Source of the DNA: Populus alba
Taxonomy: Eukaryota; Streptophyta; Magnoliopsida; Malpighiales; Salicaceae
Assembly (NCBI RefSeq): GCF_005239225.2
Contig: NC_133290.1
Location: forward strand, 13,152,204 to 13,216,203
Direction of reading: 5' to 3'
DNA: 64,000 bases
A program made the position numbers and the translations under genes. Below the pieces are notes generated by a model. That model searched no databases. It was not told the DNA's origin and saw nothing but the letters and a program-made list of their open reading frames with translations. Of the stretch, positions 1 through 11,252 are shown in pieces. Numbering within the stretch: position 1 is the stretch's first letter; each line of letters opens with the position of its first letter.

Positions 1-1517
1 AAAAAAAAGAAAGAGGAGGGGACCCGAAAGAAAGAACCCGAGATAGTTAGAGAGAGAGAGAGACCGAAAGAGAGAGAAACCACAAAACTTACGAAACCGT
101 GACTGAAAACCCATGGTTTGAAAAGCTTGGGATAGTTGAAACCGAGAGGGGACATCCAGAAGTTGAAGCAGAAGCGAGCGAACCGAAGGTGTGGTCTCGG
201 TCCACTTGGAAACCACCGTGAGCTAAGCCGCTGCCATCACCGCCACCGCGGCCTCCGCCAGCAAGTCGCCATCTCCGCTGCGCCAGGTACGCCATTCTGA
301 CCCCTTGCATTTTTTTCTTAGGCCGGTGTAGTTTGGCCTCCTGCATGCAGAATCGTTTATGCATGCAGGAGGCATGGGGGGGAAAATAATTCCCCCCCGT
401 TCATTTCCTTTTTATTGGGCCAGACAGTGTCTGGCCCAATGATATGGGTCTGGGCCGGCCCGGCCCAGACCAAAGCAGGTTACTGTTGGGCCGAGTCCGG
501 CCCAACAATTTTTGGGGCTGGAGTCCGGCCCAGTTAGTTGGGCCGGCCCAGCCCATTTTAATGTATTAATATATTTATAAATATATTATATTATATTATT
601 ATATTATTATATTATGCATGTGTGTGTATATATATTTTTTTTTCTAAAAAAAATAAAAAAAAATATATAAAAAATAATAAAAATTTTGAAAAGTAAAAAA
701 TATATTGTTGTTCTTGGTATATATTGATTTGTTTTTTTTATGCTATGGGGATATAATTTCAGTATTTAAAAAACACCTGTTTTCGTAAAAAAGAAAAAAG
801 AAAATGTTTTGTTTTCATGCATACGGCCAATACACTAGCATGTTTTGAATGTTCTTATATAAAAAAAAATATTGGAAGTTTTGAAAATGTGTTTTCGCAT
901 AGATTTCTTAAACACAAAATCATTTTCTTGCATTTGTGGATTTTACAACCCGTTTGTAAAACTCTAAAGGGTATTGGCCAATATTCCAAAAACTAAAAAT
1001 CTTATTTTGGGAGGAGAAGTTGTGATTATTGTTCACCGCTAATGTTTGGATGAAGAAATCCTTAAAAGGACGAACATCCAAAATATTATCGGGAGTAATA
1101 AATCAACGCACCGGTTTGAAAGAAGCTTTGGCTGCGATCGAGAATATTTCAAATTTAATTTTTTTTTCCACGGTTTACGAGCCGTGAAAAGTAATTTTTT
1201 TTAGAAATTATGAAATTTTCTTCGTTCTTTTTTCTCTTTTCCTTGCGATTTACGAGTTGACGGGATTAGAAAACACCAACACCATAGACTATAGAGCAAA
1301 CCAAGCACCAAGCAGCTTACCTTAGGTAGGGCGTATTAGGGGTGCTAGTACCTTCCCTTTACGCAACCAGTCCCTTGCCTTAGAATCTCTGAAAGACCAG
1401 TTAGGGTTCCTAGTGACCAAATACTAGGTGGCGACTCCAAAGAACCAAATCCTTAGAACACAACGAAAATCGCCAGCCGATGTCGTGCCTTTATAAATTT
1501 TTTGTGGGGGTGTGACA
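1..1517 (+). repeat. 5' LTR, 3' portion (R/U5 side)
   Basis: Aligns base for base with 17660-19176 (constant offset 17659, net indels zero). It ends in TGTGACA, the LTR terminus. The U3 part with the promoter lies outside the window. Position 1 corresponds to about 33 bases after the TATA box of the 3' LTR, so the window begins near the expected transcription start. It contains a cluster of GC-rich palindromes at 337-554. Confidence 0.93.
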
Positions 1518-1520
1518 GAA

Positions 1521-1540
1521 TGGCGACTCCGCTGGGGATG
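1521..1540 (+). other. Primer binding site, tRNA-Arg type
   Basis: TGGCGACTCCGCTGGGGA begins three bases after the 5' LTR end. It starts with TGG, complementary to the CCA tail, and from memory of a plant tRNA-Arg 3' end it matches with one difference. Ogre elements are known to use tRNA-Arg. Confidence 0.75.
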
Positions 1541-2044
1541 TTAGGACTAAGCTTGATTTGTTTGTTTGTTTATGTTATATGTTATTGGTTTTTGTTTTCT
1601 TATGATGTTTTGTTTAAAAGCTTTAGCATATATCTTTACATTCTATCATACATGCCATAATCATGCATCACTTTATTATTATTATTATGTTTTGGAGGGC
1701 ACACACATGTAACTCTAAGTTTAAGTGGGGGACTAGCAGCTTGCCTTATGACTTGAGTCAAGGCTTAAGTTTGTGTAAACCCCAACTCTTTGCTGAGTGT
1801 TTAGACTGATAGTGATTGGTACACGTGCCATCCCACTATCTGCTGGACCTCCATATCGCCTTTACGAGGGTGATCACTGGAACAGCAAGAGACCCTTTTT
1901 TTAGAGACCTAGTAGTAAACCTACCCTATGTCTCACGTAAAAGAACTAGAACCTATCCTTAGGGTGTATGTTCCGATATAAATCTTTTGCATCGAAACAA
2001 GACTAACCCCCCATACATTTTGAATTGCAGGATTTGTGAACGAA

Positions 2045-4172
2045 ATGACCATCACCAAATCTTCCATAGAGTATGGAAAGAATTCTGAACTGTCACAATT
2101 GATTGAAGGAGACTGCCTTAGAAGCGATGCTAAGAAGATGTCGCCAATCAAGAACCTGAATTGCATATTGAATGAGGTGAACAAGTTAACGACTCATTTT
2201 CAGAAGGTGGATAAAGATGCATTTTTTAGGAAATACGGACGTTTGATGGAAATCGCAAAGGTAGAAGTTTTAAGCCCAGCTGTGCGAGCCTTAGTTCATT
2301 TTTGGGATCCAGAATACCGATGTTTTTCCTTTGGAAGCGTAGACTTGTGCCCCACGATTGAGGAATATGGATTGTTGACCGAGTTTCCGAATGACCTGTA
2401 TCGGATTTATTCTCCTTTGAGATCCGACAAGATCATCCCTGAGCTGTCAAAACTGCTCAGAATCTCCAACTTGGAAAAGTTTCTGGAAAAGAATGGCACC
2501 GGTTTGAAATGGAGGATGCTAGAGTTGGAAAAGGAGTCAGAAGTAGAAAAAGAGAGATTGATTGCCTTAGGTATATTTGGCCTTGTGTTGTTCCCAAGTC
2601 AGACTGGTTTAGTAAGCTTGGAGGCCGCCGCTGCTTATGTGGAGTATGAGAACACACAGATCAATCCAGTGGTTGCTATCTTAGCCGAAACATTTTTGAC
2701 ACTTAACCATTGTAGAAAAGCTGGAAAAGGAGCAATGAGATGCTGCACGCAACTGTTGTATATTTGGATGGTGAGCCATATCGAAACAAAGAAACCTGTC
2801 TTCAATAATTTTTGGTGGTTCACTCAAAAACCCCTAAAGATTGTGGAAGAAGAAGAATGGGGAGATCTAGACAACCAGGGTTGGGTTGATAAATTGGAAG
2901 GATTACCTAATAGCGATTTTAAATGGAGAGCACCATGGGTAACAACAACGAAGGTCCTAATGAGTTTGTGGACAAAGGCATTGGGTACCATTGGTGGGGA
3001 TTACGGGTTATGTGAGTTATGCTCCGACTTTAGTGGTAAGACAATTCGGGGGCATACAGTTTGTTCCCAGAACTATGGGAATTGCTCAATTCTTTGGTCT
3101 GTTCAAAGATCCCATGGCAAAAGAAGTTTTGGAGATCATCAAACAAGATTGGAAGCATCTAGTGTTGGTGGAAATAGAAGGTTTGAGAGATCCAAGTGTG
3201 AGCGAAGGATATGTAAAATGGAGAGCCTCAGCTGCTTCAGCCATGCCTTGCGCTATAGAGGAGCCTATTAAGGGAAAAGAGGTTAATATTGAAGATGATT
3301 TAGCTGCTTCAGCCATGCCTCGTGTAGAAGTCAAATCTCCTCAAACCATAGAGGAACCCCTCAAAAGAAAGAGGGTTAACGGTGAATTGAGAAGGCAAGT
3401 GGACAAACTAAGAATAGAGTTGAGCAAGAGCAGAAAGGACAAGGCGACGTTGGAAGGAATGATGCTAGAAGAGGATAAAAGGAGAACATTTCTAGATGAG
3501 CAAATACAGTCTAGAGATGCGAAAATAACCAAGCTTGAGTTAAAGTTGGTTGAGGAGAAGATTGCTAGGGAAAGGAGTGAGAAGGAGCTTAAAGGGTTGA
3601 GTTTGGATTGGATGCAAAGTTGTTCTGAACTTGAAGCAATGGAGATGGACTTTAGCGATTGCCAAGAAAGTGCAAAATATTACCAAGAAAAATTTGTGCA
3701 AGTGCAATTCGAACTAATGGATAGGATTAGGAGGAATAAGGATTTGAATAAGAAATATATAGAGTTGGAAAGCAAAAGGGGAGGGTTCGAGGATGATAAA
3801 GCGGAGTTAGCAGCCAAGAGGAGTGAGATAAAAGTTGCAAGGATAAAGCTCGACAAAGAACGCGAAAAATCGAAATATTTGGACGAGAAGCTAGTAGCAA
3901 CGGAAAAGCACAAGGATCGAATCGACGCCAACAACATTGCTTTGAACAGAACAAACATGTTGCTCATAGAAAAAATGACCAAAACCGATGAACAAATGGA
4001 TGAAGCTGCTGCACATGCTCGAATTATTAGAATCAATGCACGGAATGTGGGAGGAGACATCATTCGCTATCGCCGAAGCCTAGCCGAAACTGATGCCTTT
4101 TTAGGGAAGATTGAGAACCGCGGCTTTGCTTTCTTACCTTTGGCTAAGGAGTTTATGGAGGAAAGAGATTAG
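2045..4172 (+). pseudogene. Ogre ORF1: plant-mobile-domain-like protein with long coiled coil (frameshifted)
   Basis: Two overlapping frames make one product. The first runs from ATG 2045 to about 2985 and carries a globular region with WDPEYRCFSFGSVDL and PTIEEYGLL, which resembles plant mobile domain/aminotransferase-like proteins. The second runs from about 2991 to 4172 and continues the homology (FGLFKDP, IIKQDW), followed by about 270 residues of charged heptad-like coiled coil. The break lies at a GGTGGGG run near 2985-2995 and could be a one-base sequencing error or a real mutation. ORF1 upstream of gag is diagnostic of Ogre elements; its function is unknown. A TTTTGAATTGCAG stretch just before the start (2018-2030) looks like a splice acceptor, so the leader may be spliced. 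The stop at 4172 leaves a 305-base non-coding spacer before gag. Confidence 0.75.
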
Positions 4173-4477
4173 CATGTTGTATTTTTTTAAATGTATTTTT
4201 ATCCAAGCATTAATGAAAAGGGCGTTGACCCATCTTCTTATGCAAAATCTGTCTCTTGGTGAACATGATTCTAGCAAAACGACTCGAAAGGCAGAACTTC
4301 TATCAAAGCAATGTGACAAGAGAATGCTTATAATGGGATGGTTATTTTTTCGTTCACAATAAAACATGCATGCATCCATCACAATCATACATTTTCTCAT
4401 ACATCTATGCATGCATCTCCAGATCGTGAAACATAGGTCCCACATCCAGAGTCCACCAAACCCGGTCCAGATCAAGA

Positions 4478-6322
4478 ATGGAAAACGAAGAAAGAGCTCA
4501 GTTAGAGTCACACTACCAGACCGAGTTGGAATCCGTGAAAAATGAAGTTTCCCGGTTGACCAATCTGCTTGAGCAACTTTTAAAAGCCAAGAATGGGGAG
4601 GGAACATCTACCCAACCACCTATAGGAGCACCGTCGGCCCCTGTCCCGGGGGTATCTCAGAATATGGGGGCAGATTCAGCAACGGGGCAGCACTTTACAC
4701 CTGTTATTCCCATTCAGCCCCCTCAAGCTCATATCACTGTAGATTTAACAGCCGAGGGGCCTTCCGATAATAGGTCCACGGGTTTTGTGAATGATGACAA
4801 GATATCAGCATTAGAAGAAAGGTTAAGAGCAGTCGAGGGAAATGATTGGTTTGACCCCCTGCGAACGTCGGAAATATGCTTGGTACCTAACCTCACGGTA
4901 CCAAAAGATTTTAGGATACCAGAGTTTATAAGGTATACTGGGTTGGAATGCCCAAACACTCACCTTCGATCTTATTGCAACAAGATGGCTGAAGTAATTC
5001 ATGACGATAAGTTAATGATCTACTTTTTCCAAGACAGTCTGTCGGGATCTGCGCTAAGTTGGTACATGAGGCTGGATAATGTCAAGATTAAGAAATGGAA
5101 GGACTTAGTGGAGGCTTTCCTAAAGCAATACAAGTTCAATTTGGAAATTGCTCCAGATCGAACGAGCCTCATGTCGATGGAAAAGAGAAGCCAAGAGTCA
5201 GTGAGGGCTTATGCACAAAGATGGAGGGACGAGGCCACGCACGTGCAACCCCCTTTGATAGAAACGGAGATGGTGACTTTGTTCGCCAATACATTCAAGG
5301 CACCTTACTATGAGCATTTAATGGGTAGCTCATCTCAACATTTCTATGATGTTGTACGTGTGGCGGAAAGAATCGAGCAAGGAATTAAAGCAGGGCGCAT
5401 AGCAGAGCCTTTAGAGAAGAAAGGTTTTATGGGAAGGAAAAGAGAAGGGGACGTTAACAATTTGGAAGGCGGGTATAAAGGCAAAAAAGTAAATTTCCAC
5501 AGCCCACAAGCACCTACCTCTCAATCCCCACGCATAAACTTTAACCAATCTTTTTCACCTAACCGAACAAATAACCAACCAAACTACCAAAATCATTACC
5601 AAAGACCCCACTCAGGATACACCTCAGAACAATTGCCACCACTACCCATGCCTTTGAAGGACATGTATGCCAAACTTTTGAGCATTGGACAAATAGCTCC
5701 TATCCCTACACTACCACTACAACCACCATTCCCAATTTGGTACAAGCCCGATTTGACTTGCGAGTACCATGGGGGTAATCCCGGGCATGGGATTGAAACC
5801 TGCTATGCATTCAAGAAGAGGTTATCGGAACTTATTAAGTTAGGATGGGTATCTTTTGAAGACAAGCCCAATGTCAATTCAAACCCATTGCCTAAACATG
5901 TTCCAAGCAGTGGCGGAATAGGCATGATCGAAGTAGGAAATCAATGCAAGGTGTTGAAGGTGCCGATGAAAAGGTTGTACGACATGTTAGTACGATCAGG
6001 ATTTCTAGCGGTGAAGGTGGTAAGCCAATTGGAGAAAGGTGACTACTGTGAGTTCCATGAAAGAGAGGGACATCACATTGAGGATTGCACCGAGTTTTGT
6101 GAAAAGATTGCTAAAATGTTGAGGATGGGACAATTGAGGATCGAACCAATGGAGAGCAGGTGTGAAGTAAGTATGATGGAAGGTCAAGATCAGATGGCAA
6201 GAGTTTGCAGGGTTCAACAGACTGCTAATGGGCCCCCAAGGCTGATCTTGGTTAAACCGTCCTGCACAAAAGAGAATCACAATGCCATGCCGTACAATTA
6301 TGGGTATGCCTCCAACGTTTGA
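4478..6322 (+). CDS. gag: Retrotransposon Gag polyprotein
   Basis: Open frame of 614 residues from ATG 4478. The N-terminus (residues 1-45) is a charged coiled coil. Residues about 130-290 form the plant retrotransposon gag domain, recognisable by LSGSALSWYMRL, WKDLVEAFLKQY and the ESVRAYAQRWRDEA block. The C-terminal half is basic and proline/asparagine-rich and holds two zinc-knuckle-like motifs of the form C-x2-H-x4/5-GH-x4-C (CEYHGGNPGHGIETC and CEFHEREGHHIEDC). Gag forms the particle and packages element RNA in the cytoplasm. The frame ends in TGA at 6320-6322 and pol follows in the same frame. This gene is unbroken, unlike the distal part of pol. Confidence 0.92.
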   Translation: MENEERAQLESHYQTELESVKNEVSRLTNLLEQLLKAKNGEGTSTQPPIGAPSAPVPGVSQNMGADSATGQHFTPVIPIQPPQAHITVDLTAEGPSDNRSTGFVNDDKISALEERLRAVEGNDWFDPLRTSEICLVPNLTVPKDFRIPEFIRYTGLECPNTHLRSYCNKMAEVIHDDKLMIYFFQDSLSGSALSWYMRLDNVKIKKWKDLVEAFLKQYKFNLEIAPDRTSLMSMEKRSQESVRAYAQRWRDEATHVQPPLIETEMVTLFANTFKAPYYEHLMGSSSQHFYDVVRVAERIEQGIKAGRIAEPLEKKGFMGRKREGDVNNLEGGYKGKKVNFHSPQAPTSQSPRINFNQSFSPNRTNNQPNYQNHYQRPHSGYTSEQLPPLPMPLKDMYAKLLSIGQIAPIPTLPLQPPFPIWYKPDLTCEYHGGNPGHGIETCYAFKKRLSELIKLGWVSFEDKPNVNSNPLPKHVPSSGGIGMIEVGNQCKVLKVPMKRLYDMLVRSGFLAVKVVSQLEKGDYCEFHEREGHHIEDCTEFCEKIAKMLRMGQLRIEPMESRCEVSMMEGQDQMARVCRVQQTANGPPRLILVKPSCTKENHNAMPYNYGYASNV

Positions 6323-8455
6323 GCTCCTTTTCCTTTGTTCCAGACGGAGATAAGTGGTTTGACCAGAAGTGGTCGTTGCTTTACGCCTGAAGAGTGGAGG
6401 AAGGAAAAGGGTAAAGAAGTGGTAGATCCGGACAAAGCACCAGAAGTTAATAAGCCAGTAACGGAAGAGGAATCAAATGAATTTTTGAAGTTGATCAAGC
6501 ATAGCGAATATTGCATAGTGGATCAACTAAAAAAGACTCCAGCTCGGATCTCCCTTATGTCCTTGATACTCAGCTCTGAGCCGCATCGAAATGCCTTGCA
6601 AAAGGTATTAAATGAGGCATATGTACCTCAGGACATTGAGCATAAAACTATGGAGCATTTAGTGGGGAGGATCCATGCAACTGATTACCTCTACTTCACG
6701 GCTGATGAGCTTGATGCTGAAGGTACCGGACACAACAAGCCTTTATACATCACGGTTAGGTGCAAAGACTGCCTCGTAGGGAAGGTGCTCGTCGATAATG
6801 GCTCGGCCCTGAACGTATTGCCAAAGCACATTTTAGAGGAAATGCCGATTGATGAATCTCATATGAAGCCAAGTACTATGATGGCTAGAGCATATGATGG
6901 CTCACCTAGGCCAATACTTGGGACTTTAGAAGTGGAGCTATATGTGGGACCGCAGATGTTCCTAGTGACACTTCAGGTTATGGATATTCACCCTTCCTAT
7001 AGTATGTTGTTGGGAAGACCTTGGATCCACGCAGCGGGGGCAGTAGCTTCATCATTACACCAATGTTTGAAGTACATCATGAATGGGATGTTAGTAACCG
7101 TCAGGGCTGAGGAGGCAATAGCCATGACAAAGAATGTGGTTGTGCCTTTCATCGAAGCGGAGGATTGCAAGGATAGCAATATCCATGCTTTTGAGATCGT
7201 GAACACTGACTGGGTACCAGAAAACACCGTGTTAAGAAGACCAAGGATCTCAGAAGCAGCCAGGATGGCAAGTCTATGTTTCTTGAACCGTGGGGTCCCA
7301 CGTCGATATAACCTCGCTTGCGGAATACCAGAAGGGGTTAATCCGACAAGGAAGAGAAAGGCTGATCAAAGATTTGGGCTAGGATATCAACCTAACCAAG
7401 AGGATTATCGTTGGGCTGCTGATCGGAGAAGGACAAGAAGGATGGCTAGAATTAAAGGAAGAGATCTTGAAGAAGAACAGCTGGAAATCCCTCCCCTTAG
7501 CGTATCATTCCCAAGAGCTGCATACATAGTGCAACATGATAAGGGAGCTGAAAGCCTGGGTCTAGAGTTGGCAAATATGAGCATAAACACCTTGGAGGGA
7601 AAGGAGAAGGAAAAAGGTGATACGAAAGAAATAGCGGGAAAAGAAGATGAAGTGCTGCCACAACTGACGATCCATACACTAGAAGAAGTCTCCGCCAAGA
7701 CCTTTGTGCGCAAGTTGGCTCAAGGCGAAAAGTTCCAGAATTGGGTGACCCAAGAAGCTCCAATGGTTTTCAAAATGAATCCTGAAAGCGGATCTCCTAC
7801 AACATCACATACATCTAGCATCAAGAATAAATGGCCAAACTTGAACGAGCATGTAATATCTATGGAAGAAGAAGAGTGGGATGAAAGCAATATCAGTGAA
7901 TTCACCAGGCTAGTAGAACAACAGGAACAGACTTGGAAGCCTGCCACCGAGGAACTCGAAACTATCAATGTGGGCAATGGTCAGCTCAGGAAAGAGTTGA
8001 AAATAGGTACCTTAATTACTTCTGAACAAAAGATAAAACTGATCACCCTATTACAAGAATATTCGGATGTCTTTGCTTGGTCATATGAAGATATGCCCGG
8101 TTTGGATACAAGTATTGTAGAACACAAGATACCGTTGGAAGAAGGGTATAAGCCAGTCAAGCAGAAACTGAGGAGGGCCCACCCGGACGTCTGGATCAAG
8201 GTCAAGGCAGAACTCGAAAAGCAATGGGATGCTGGCTTTCTAGAAGTAGTTAGATATCCGCAATGGGTATCTAACATTGTTGTGGTACCTAAGAAGGAAG
8301 GGAAGATTAGAGTTTGTGTAGATTTTCAGAATTTGAATAGAGCTAGTCCTAAGGATGATTTTCCTCTACCACACATAGATGTTTTAGTGGATAACGCTGC
8401 CCGAAGTTCCACTTATTCCTTTATGGACGGTTTTTTTCAGGATACAATCAAATAA
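6323..8455 (+). CDS. pol: Pol N-terminal part: aspartic protease and first half of reverse transcriptase
   Basis: Open frame in the same register as gag, directly after its single TGA. A TRSGR motif at the start is typical of the gag-pro junction of Tat elements. The protease carries the active-site block VLVDNGSALNVLP (about 6788-6826) and LLGRPWIH (about 7006-7029). A variable linker follows. RT begins near 8100, with GFLEVVRYPQWVSNIVVVPKK and RVCVDFQNLNRASPKDDFPLP. The frame then breaks in a seven-T run at about 8430-8440, just after the block that begins the catalytic palm, and stops at 8455. No in-frame ATG opens this region close to its start, so expression would need readthrough or recoding of the TGA, or splicing. 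Ogre elements are reported to splice an intron between protease and RT; here the region is continuously open. Confidence 0.88.
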   Translation, partial: APFPLFQTEISGLTRSGRCFTPEEWRKEKGKEVVDPDKAPEVNKPVTEEESNEFLKLIKHSEYCIVDQLKKTPARISLMSLILSSEPHRNALQKVLNEAYVPQDIEHKTMEHLVGRIHATDYLYFTADELDAEGTGHNKPLYITVRCKDCLVGKVLVDNGSALNVLPKHILEEMPIDESHMKPSTMMARAYDGSPRPILGTLEVELYVGPQMFLVTLQVMDIHPSYSMLLGRPWIHAAGAVASSLHQCLKYIMNGMLVTVRAEEAIAMTKNVVVPFIEAEDCKDSNIHAFEIVNTDWVPENTVLRRPRISEAARMASLCFLNRGVPRRYNLACGIPEGVNPTRKRKADQRFGLGYQPNQEDYRWAADRRRTRRMARIKGRDLEEEQLEIPPLSVSFPRAAYIVQHDKGAESLGLELANMSINTLEGKEKEKGDTKEIAGKEDEVLPQLTIHTLEEVSAKTFVRKLAQGEKFQNWVTQEAPMVFKMNPESGSPTTSHTSSIKNKWPNLNEHVISMEEEEWDESNISEFTRLVEQQEQTWKPATEELETINVGNGQLRKELKIGTLITSEQKIKLITLLQEYSDVFAWSYEDMPGLDTSIVEHKIPLEEGYKPVKQKLRRAHPDVWIKVKAELEKQWDAGFLEVVRYPQWVSNIVVVPKKEGKIRVCVDFQNLNRASPKDDFPLPHIDVLVDNAARSSTYSFMDGFFQDTIK

Positions 8456-9300
8456 AAATGGCTCCCGAGGATAAGGCGAAAAACAACTTTTGTCACACCC
8501 TGGGGACCTACTGCTACAAGGTCATGCCATTTGGGTTAAAGAATGCGGGTGCAACATATCAAAGAGCAATGGTGACTCTATTCCACGACATGATGCACAA
8601 AAGAAATTGAGGTGTATGTAGATGATATGATTGCCAAGTCTAAAAAGGAACAAGATCATGTGGAAGTTTTAAGGAAGTTATTTGAGAGGTTGAGGAAGTA
8701 TGAACTAAGGCTTAATCCTGCAAAATGTTCATTCGGAGTTAAGTCGGGCAAGCTGTTGGGATTTGTGGTAAGCGATAGAGGTATAGAGGTGGATCCAGAC
8801 AAAGTAAGGGCCCATTCAAGCTATGTCATCCCCTAAGACGGAGAAAGAAGTAAGAGGATTCTTGGAAGGTTGAATTACATTGCTCGATTTATAGCTCAGC
8901 TAACAACAACATGCGAGCCTATATTCCGACTACTAAGAAAAAAGAACCCTGGAACCTGGAATGAGGAGTGTGAGGAGGCGTTCAATAAAATCAAGCATTA
9001 TTTACAAAAATCCACCTCTACTGGTGCCTCCTGTATCAGGGAAACCTCTGGTATTATATATCTAACCATAACTGAAGTAGCCATGGGATGTGTATTGGGT
9101 CAGCATGATGAAACCGGAAGGAAGGAAAGAGCTATTTAATTACTTGAGTAAGAAATTCACTGAATGTGAGTCCAGATACACGGAGATAGAAAAGTTGTGT
9201 TGTGCATTGGTGTGGGCGGCAAAGAGGTTGCGACATTACATGTTATACTATACCACTTGGTTGATTTCAAAATTGGATCCCCTGAGGTATAATTTGTAAT
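8456..9300 (+). pseudogene. pol: Reverse transcriptase remainder and RNase H, multiply frameshifted
   Basis: Continuation of pol spread over several frames. RT fingers/palm motifs (YKVMPFGLKNAGATYQRAM) lie near 8515-8570. The catalytic YVDD lies at 8615-8626, and the RT thumb (LRKYELRLNPAKC) follows. RNase H follows at about 9050-9300, with YLSKKFTECESRYTEIEKL. The breaks coincide with runs: extra bases at the A runs near 8480 and 8600, then others near 8815, 8870, 9030, 9130. Without them the domain order is normal, so sequencing error at a contig end is a serious alternative to genuine decay. Confidence 0.82.
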
Positions 9301-9429
9301 AAGCCTTTTTCTCTCAAGTCGAATTGCAAGGTGGCAGGTTTTGTTAGCAGAAATATGACATAGTGTACATGACAAGGAAAGCCGTAAAAGGGAGTGCCAT
9401 TGCAGACCATTTGGCCGATAATGCTGTTG

Positions 9430-9907
9430 AAGATTACGAGCCTTTGGATTTTGATTTCCCTGATGAAGATATATCGTCAATAGAAAAGGAAGAAGAGAAG
9501 ACAGAGTGGTGGACCATGTTTTTTTTGACGGGGCGGTAAATGTATACTGGTAACGGGGCAGGGGCGGTAATAATCTCTCCTGAATAAGAAAACAATACCC
9601 AGTTTCGGTCAAACTACATTTTGAGTGCACCAACAAATACAGCTGAGTACGAAGCTTTGTATACTCGGTTTAGAAGCGGCATTGGAGTTAAAGATAAAAG
9701 AAGATAGATGTATATGGGGATTCAATGTTGATCATCTGCCAGGTCAAAGGGGAATGGCAAACCAAAGAGGAAAAGTTGAGGCCGTACCAGGAATACCTAT
9801 CTATGCTAGTAAAGGAATTTGAAGAAATTAGATTCACCCATCTAGGAAGGGAGGGGAAACCATTTTGCGGATGCTTTGGCCACACTAGCTGCTATGACTA
9901 CCATTGA
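9430..9907 (+). pseudogene. pol: Second RNase H-like domain (archaeal-type, aRH), frameshifted
   Basis: Between RNase H and integrase sits another RNase H fold. Its acidic first strand (FFDGAVN, then GNGAGAV) is near 9520-9570. TNNTAEYEAL is at about 9628-9660. A central segment with CQVKGEWQTKEEKLRPYQEYL (split here by a frameshift) and the final basic stretch before the histidine/aspartate end (FTHLGREG) lie at 9735-9870. A duplicated RNase H of this type is a known feature of the Tat branch of plant gypsy elements. At least four frame changes interrupt it in this copy. Confidence 0.75.
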
Positions 9908-11252
9908 CCTCAAGTGCAAGGTACAACCAGTACACATTAATATTAGAAATGATCCAGCGCACTGTTGTTTAGTCGAAGGAGAGGTGGAAACGGACAACCT
10001 TGGTATTACGATATCAAGAATCTTGTGCGGAATCAGGAATATCCGGTGGGAGCTTCTAAACGGATAAGAAAACCTTGAGAAGGTTGGCTATAGACTTCTA
10101 TTTAGATGGAGAGATTTTATATAAAAGATCATTTGATGGTACCGATGTTAAGGTGTTTGGATGAGGCAGATGCCTAGAAAGGCATTAAGAGAGGTCCATG
10201 AGGGGATTTGCTCAACCCATGCTAGCGGGCACATGATGGCAAGGAAAATCCAAAGGGCTGGTTATTTTTGGATGACACTAGAAAAAGATTGTATCGACTA
10301 TGTCAGAAAATGTCACAAATGTCAAATTTACAGTGATAAGGTCAATATGCCACCAGCTCCTCTGTTTAAACTTAACATCTCCATGGCCTTTCGCGATGTG
10401 GGGAATTGATGTGATTGGACCTGTAAACCCAAAAAGCGAGCAATGGTCATAGATTTATCCTCGTGGCTATTGACTACTTCACAAAATGGGTAGAAGCCGG
10501 GTCATTTGCTCATGTGACACAAAAAGTGGTGAAGAAATTTATTGAGAGAGATTTGATATGTTGGTATGGTCCCCCAGAACAGATTATAACGGATAATGCC
10601 CAGAATTTCAACGGCAAGATGATAATAGAGCTCTGCACTAAATGGAAAATCAAGCATTCCAATTCTTCGCCATATAGACCAAAGATGAATGGGGGCGGTA
10701 GAAGCTGCTAAACAAGAATGTCAAAAAGATTGTTCAGAAATGGTAGTCACCTATAAGGATTGGCATGAGATGTTACCATTTGCCCTTCATGCATATCGCA
10801 CCGCAGTTCGAACCTAACAGGGACTACCCCATATTCTTTGGGTGTACGGTATGGAAGCAGTGATGCCTTTGGAGTGGAAATCCCATCGTTAAGAGTGTTA
10901 ATAGATTCTGAGATAGAAGAGGCCGGGTGGGCCAGAGTGAGATACGAGCAATTGAACTTGATCAGTGAGAAGAGGATGGCCGCAATATGTCATCACCAAC
11001 TTTATCAGAAACGAATGGCTTAAGGCGTATGATAAGAAGGTTAGACGCGTTTGTTTCAAGAAGGGGATCTAGTATTGAAGAAAAATATTGTCCATTACCA
11101 GGAGATGATCGAAGCAAAATGGGCACCAAAATTATGAGGGTCCTTATGTAGTAACAAAGGCATTCTCAGGAGGAGCGTTGAAGTTAGCTAGAATGGATGG
11201 AGAAGATCTAGCTCGGCCTGTGAATTCTGACTCTGTAAAAAGATATTACGCT
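9908..11252 (+). pseudogene. pol: Integrase, left copy, multiply frameshifted
   Basis: The HHCC zinc finger lies at about 10195-10330 (VHEG...H...KCHKCQIY). The catalytic core has its first aspartate near 10400 (GIDVIGPVNP), the second in ITDNAQNFNG (about 10585-10610) and the glutamate near 10700. A C-terminal GPY-type module (YEGPYVV) is at about 11125-11150. Integrase inserts the cDNA into the genome. Compared with the second copy at 13005-14471, this copy has many one-base insertions in homopolymers (for example A5 against A4 near 10433, G5 against G4 near 10692). The reading frame ends at 11250-11252. Confidence 0.85.
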
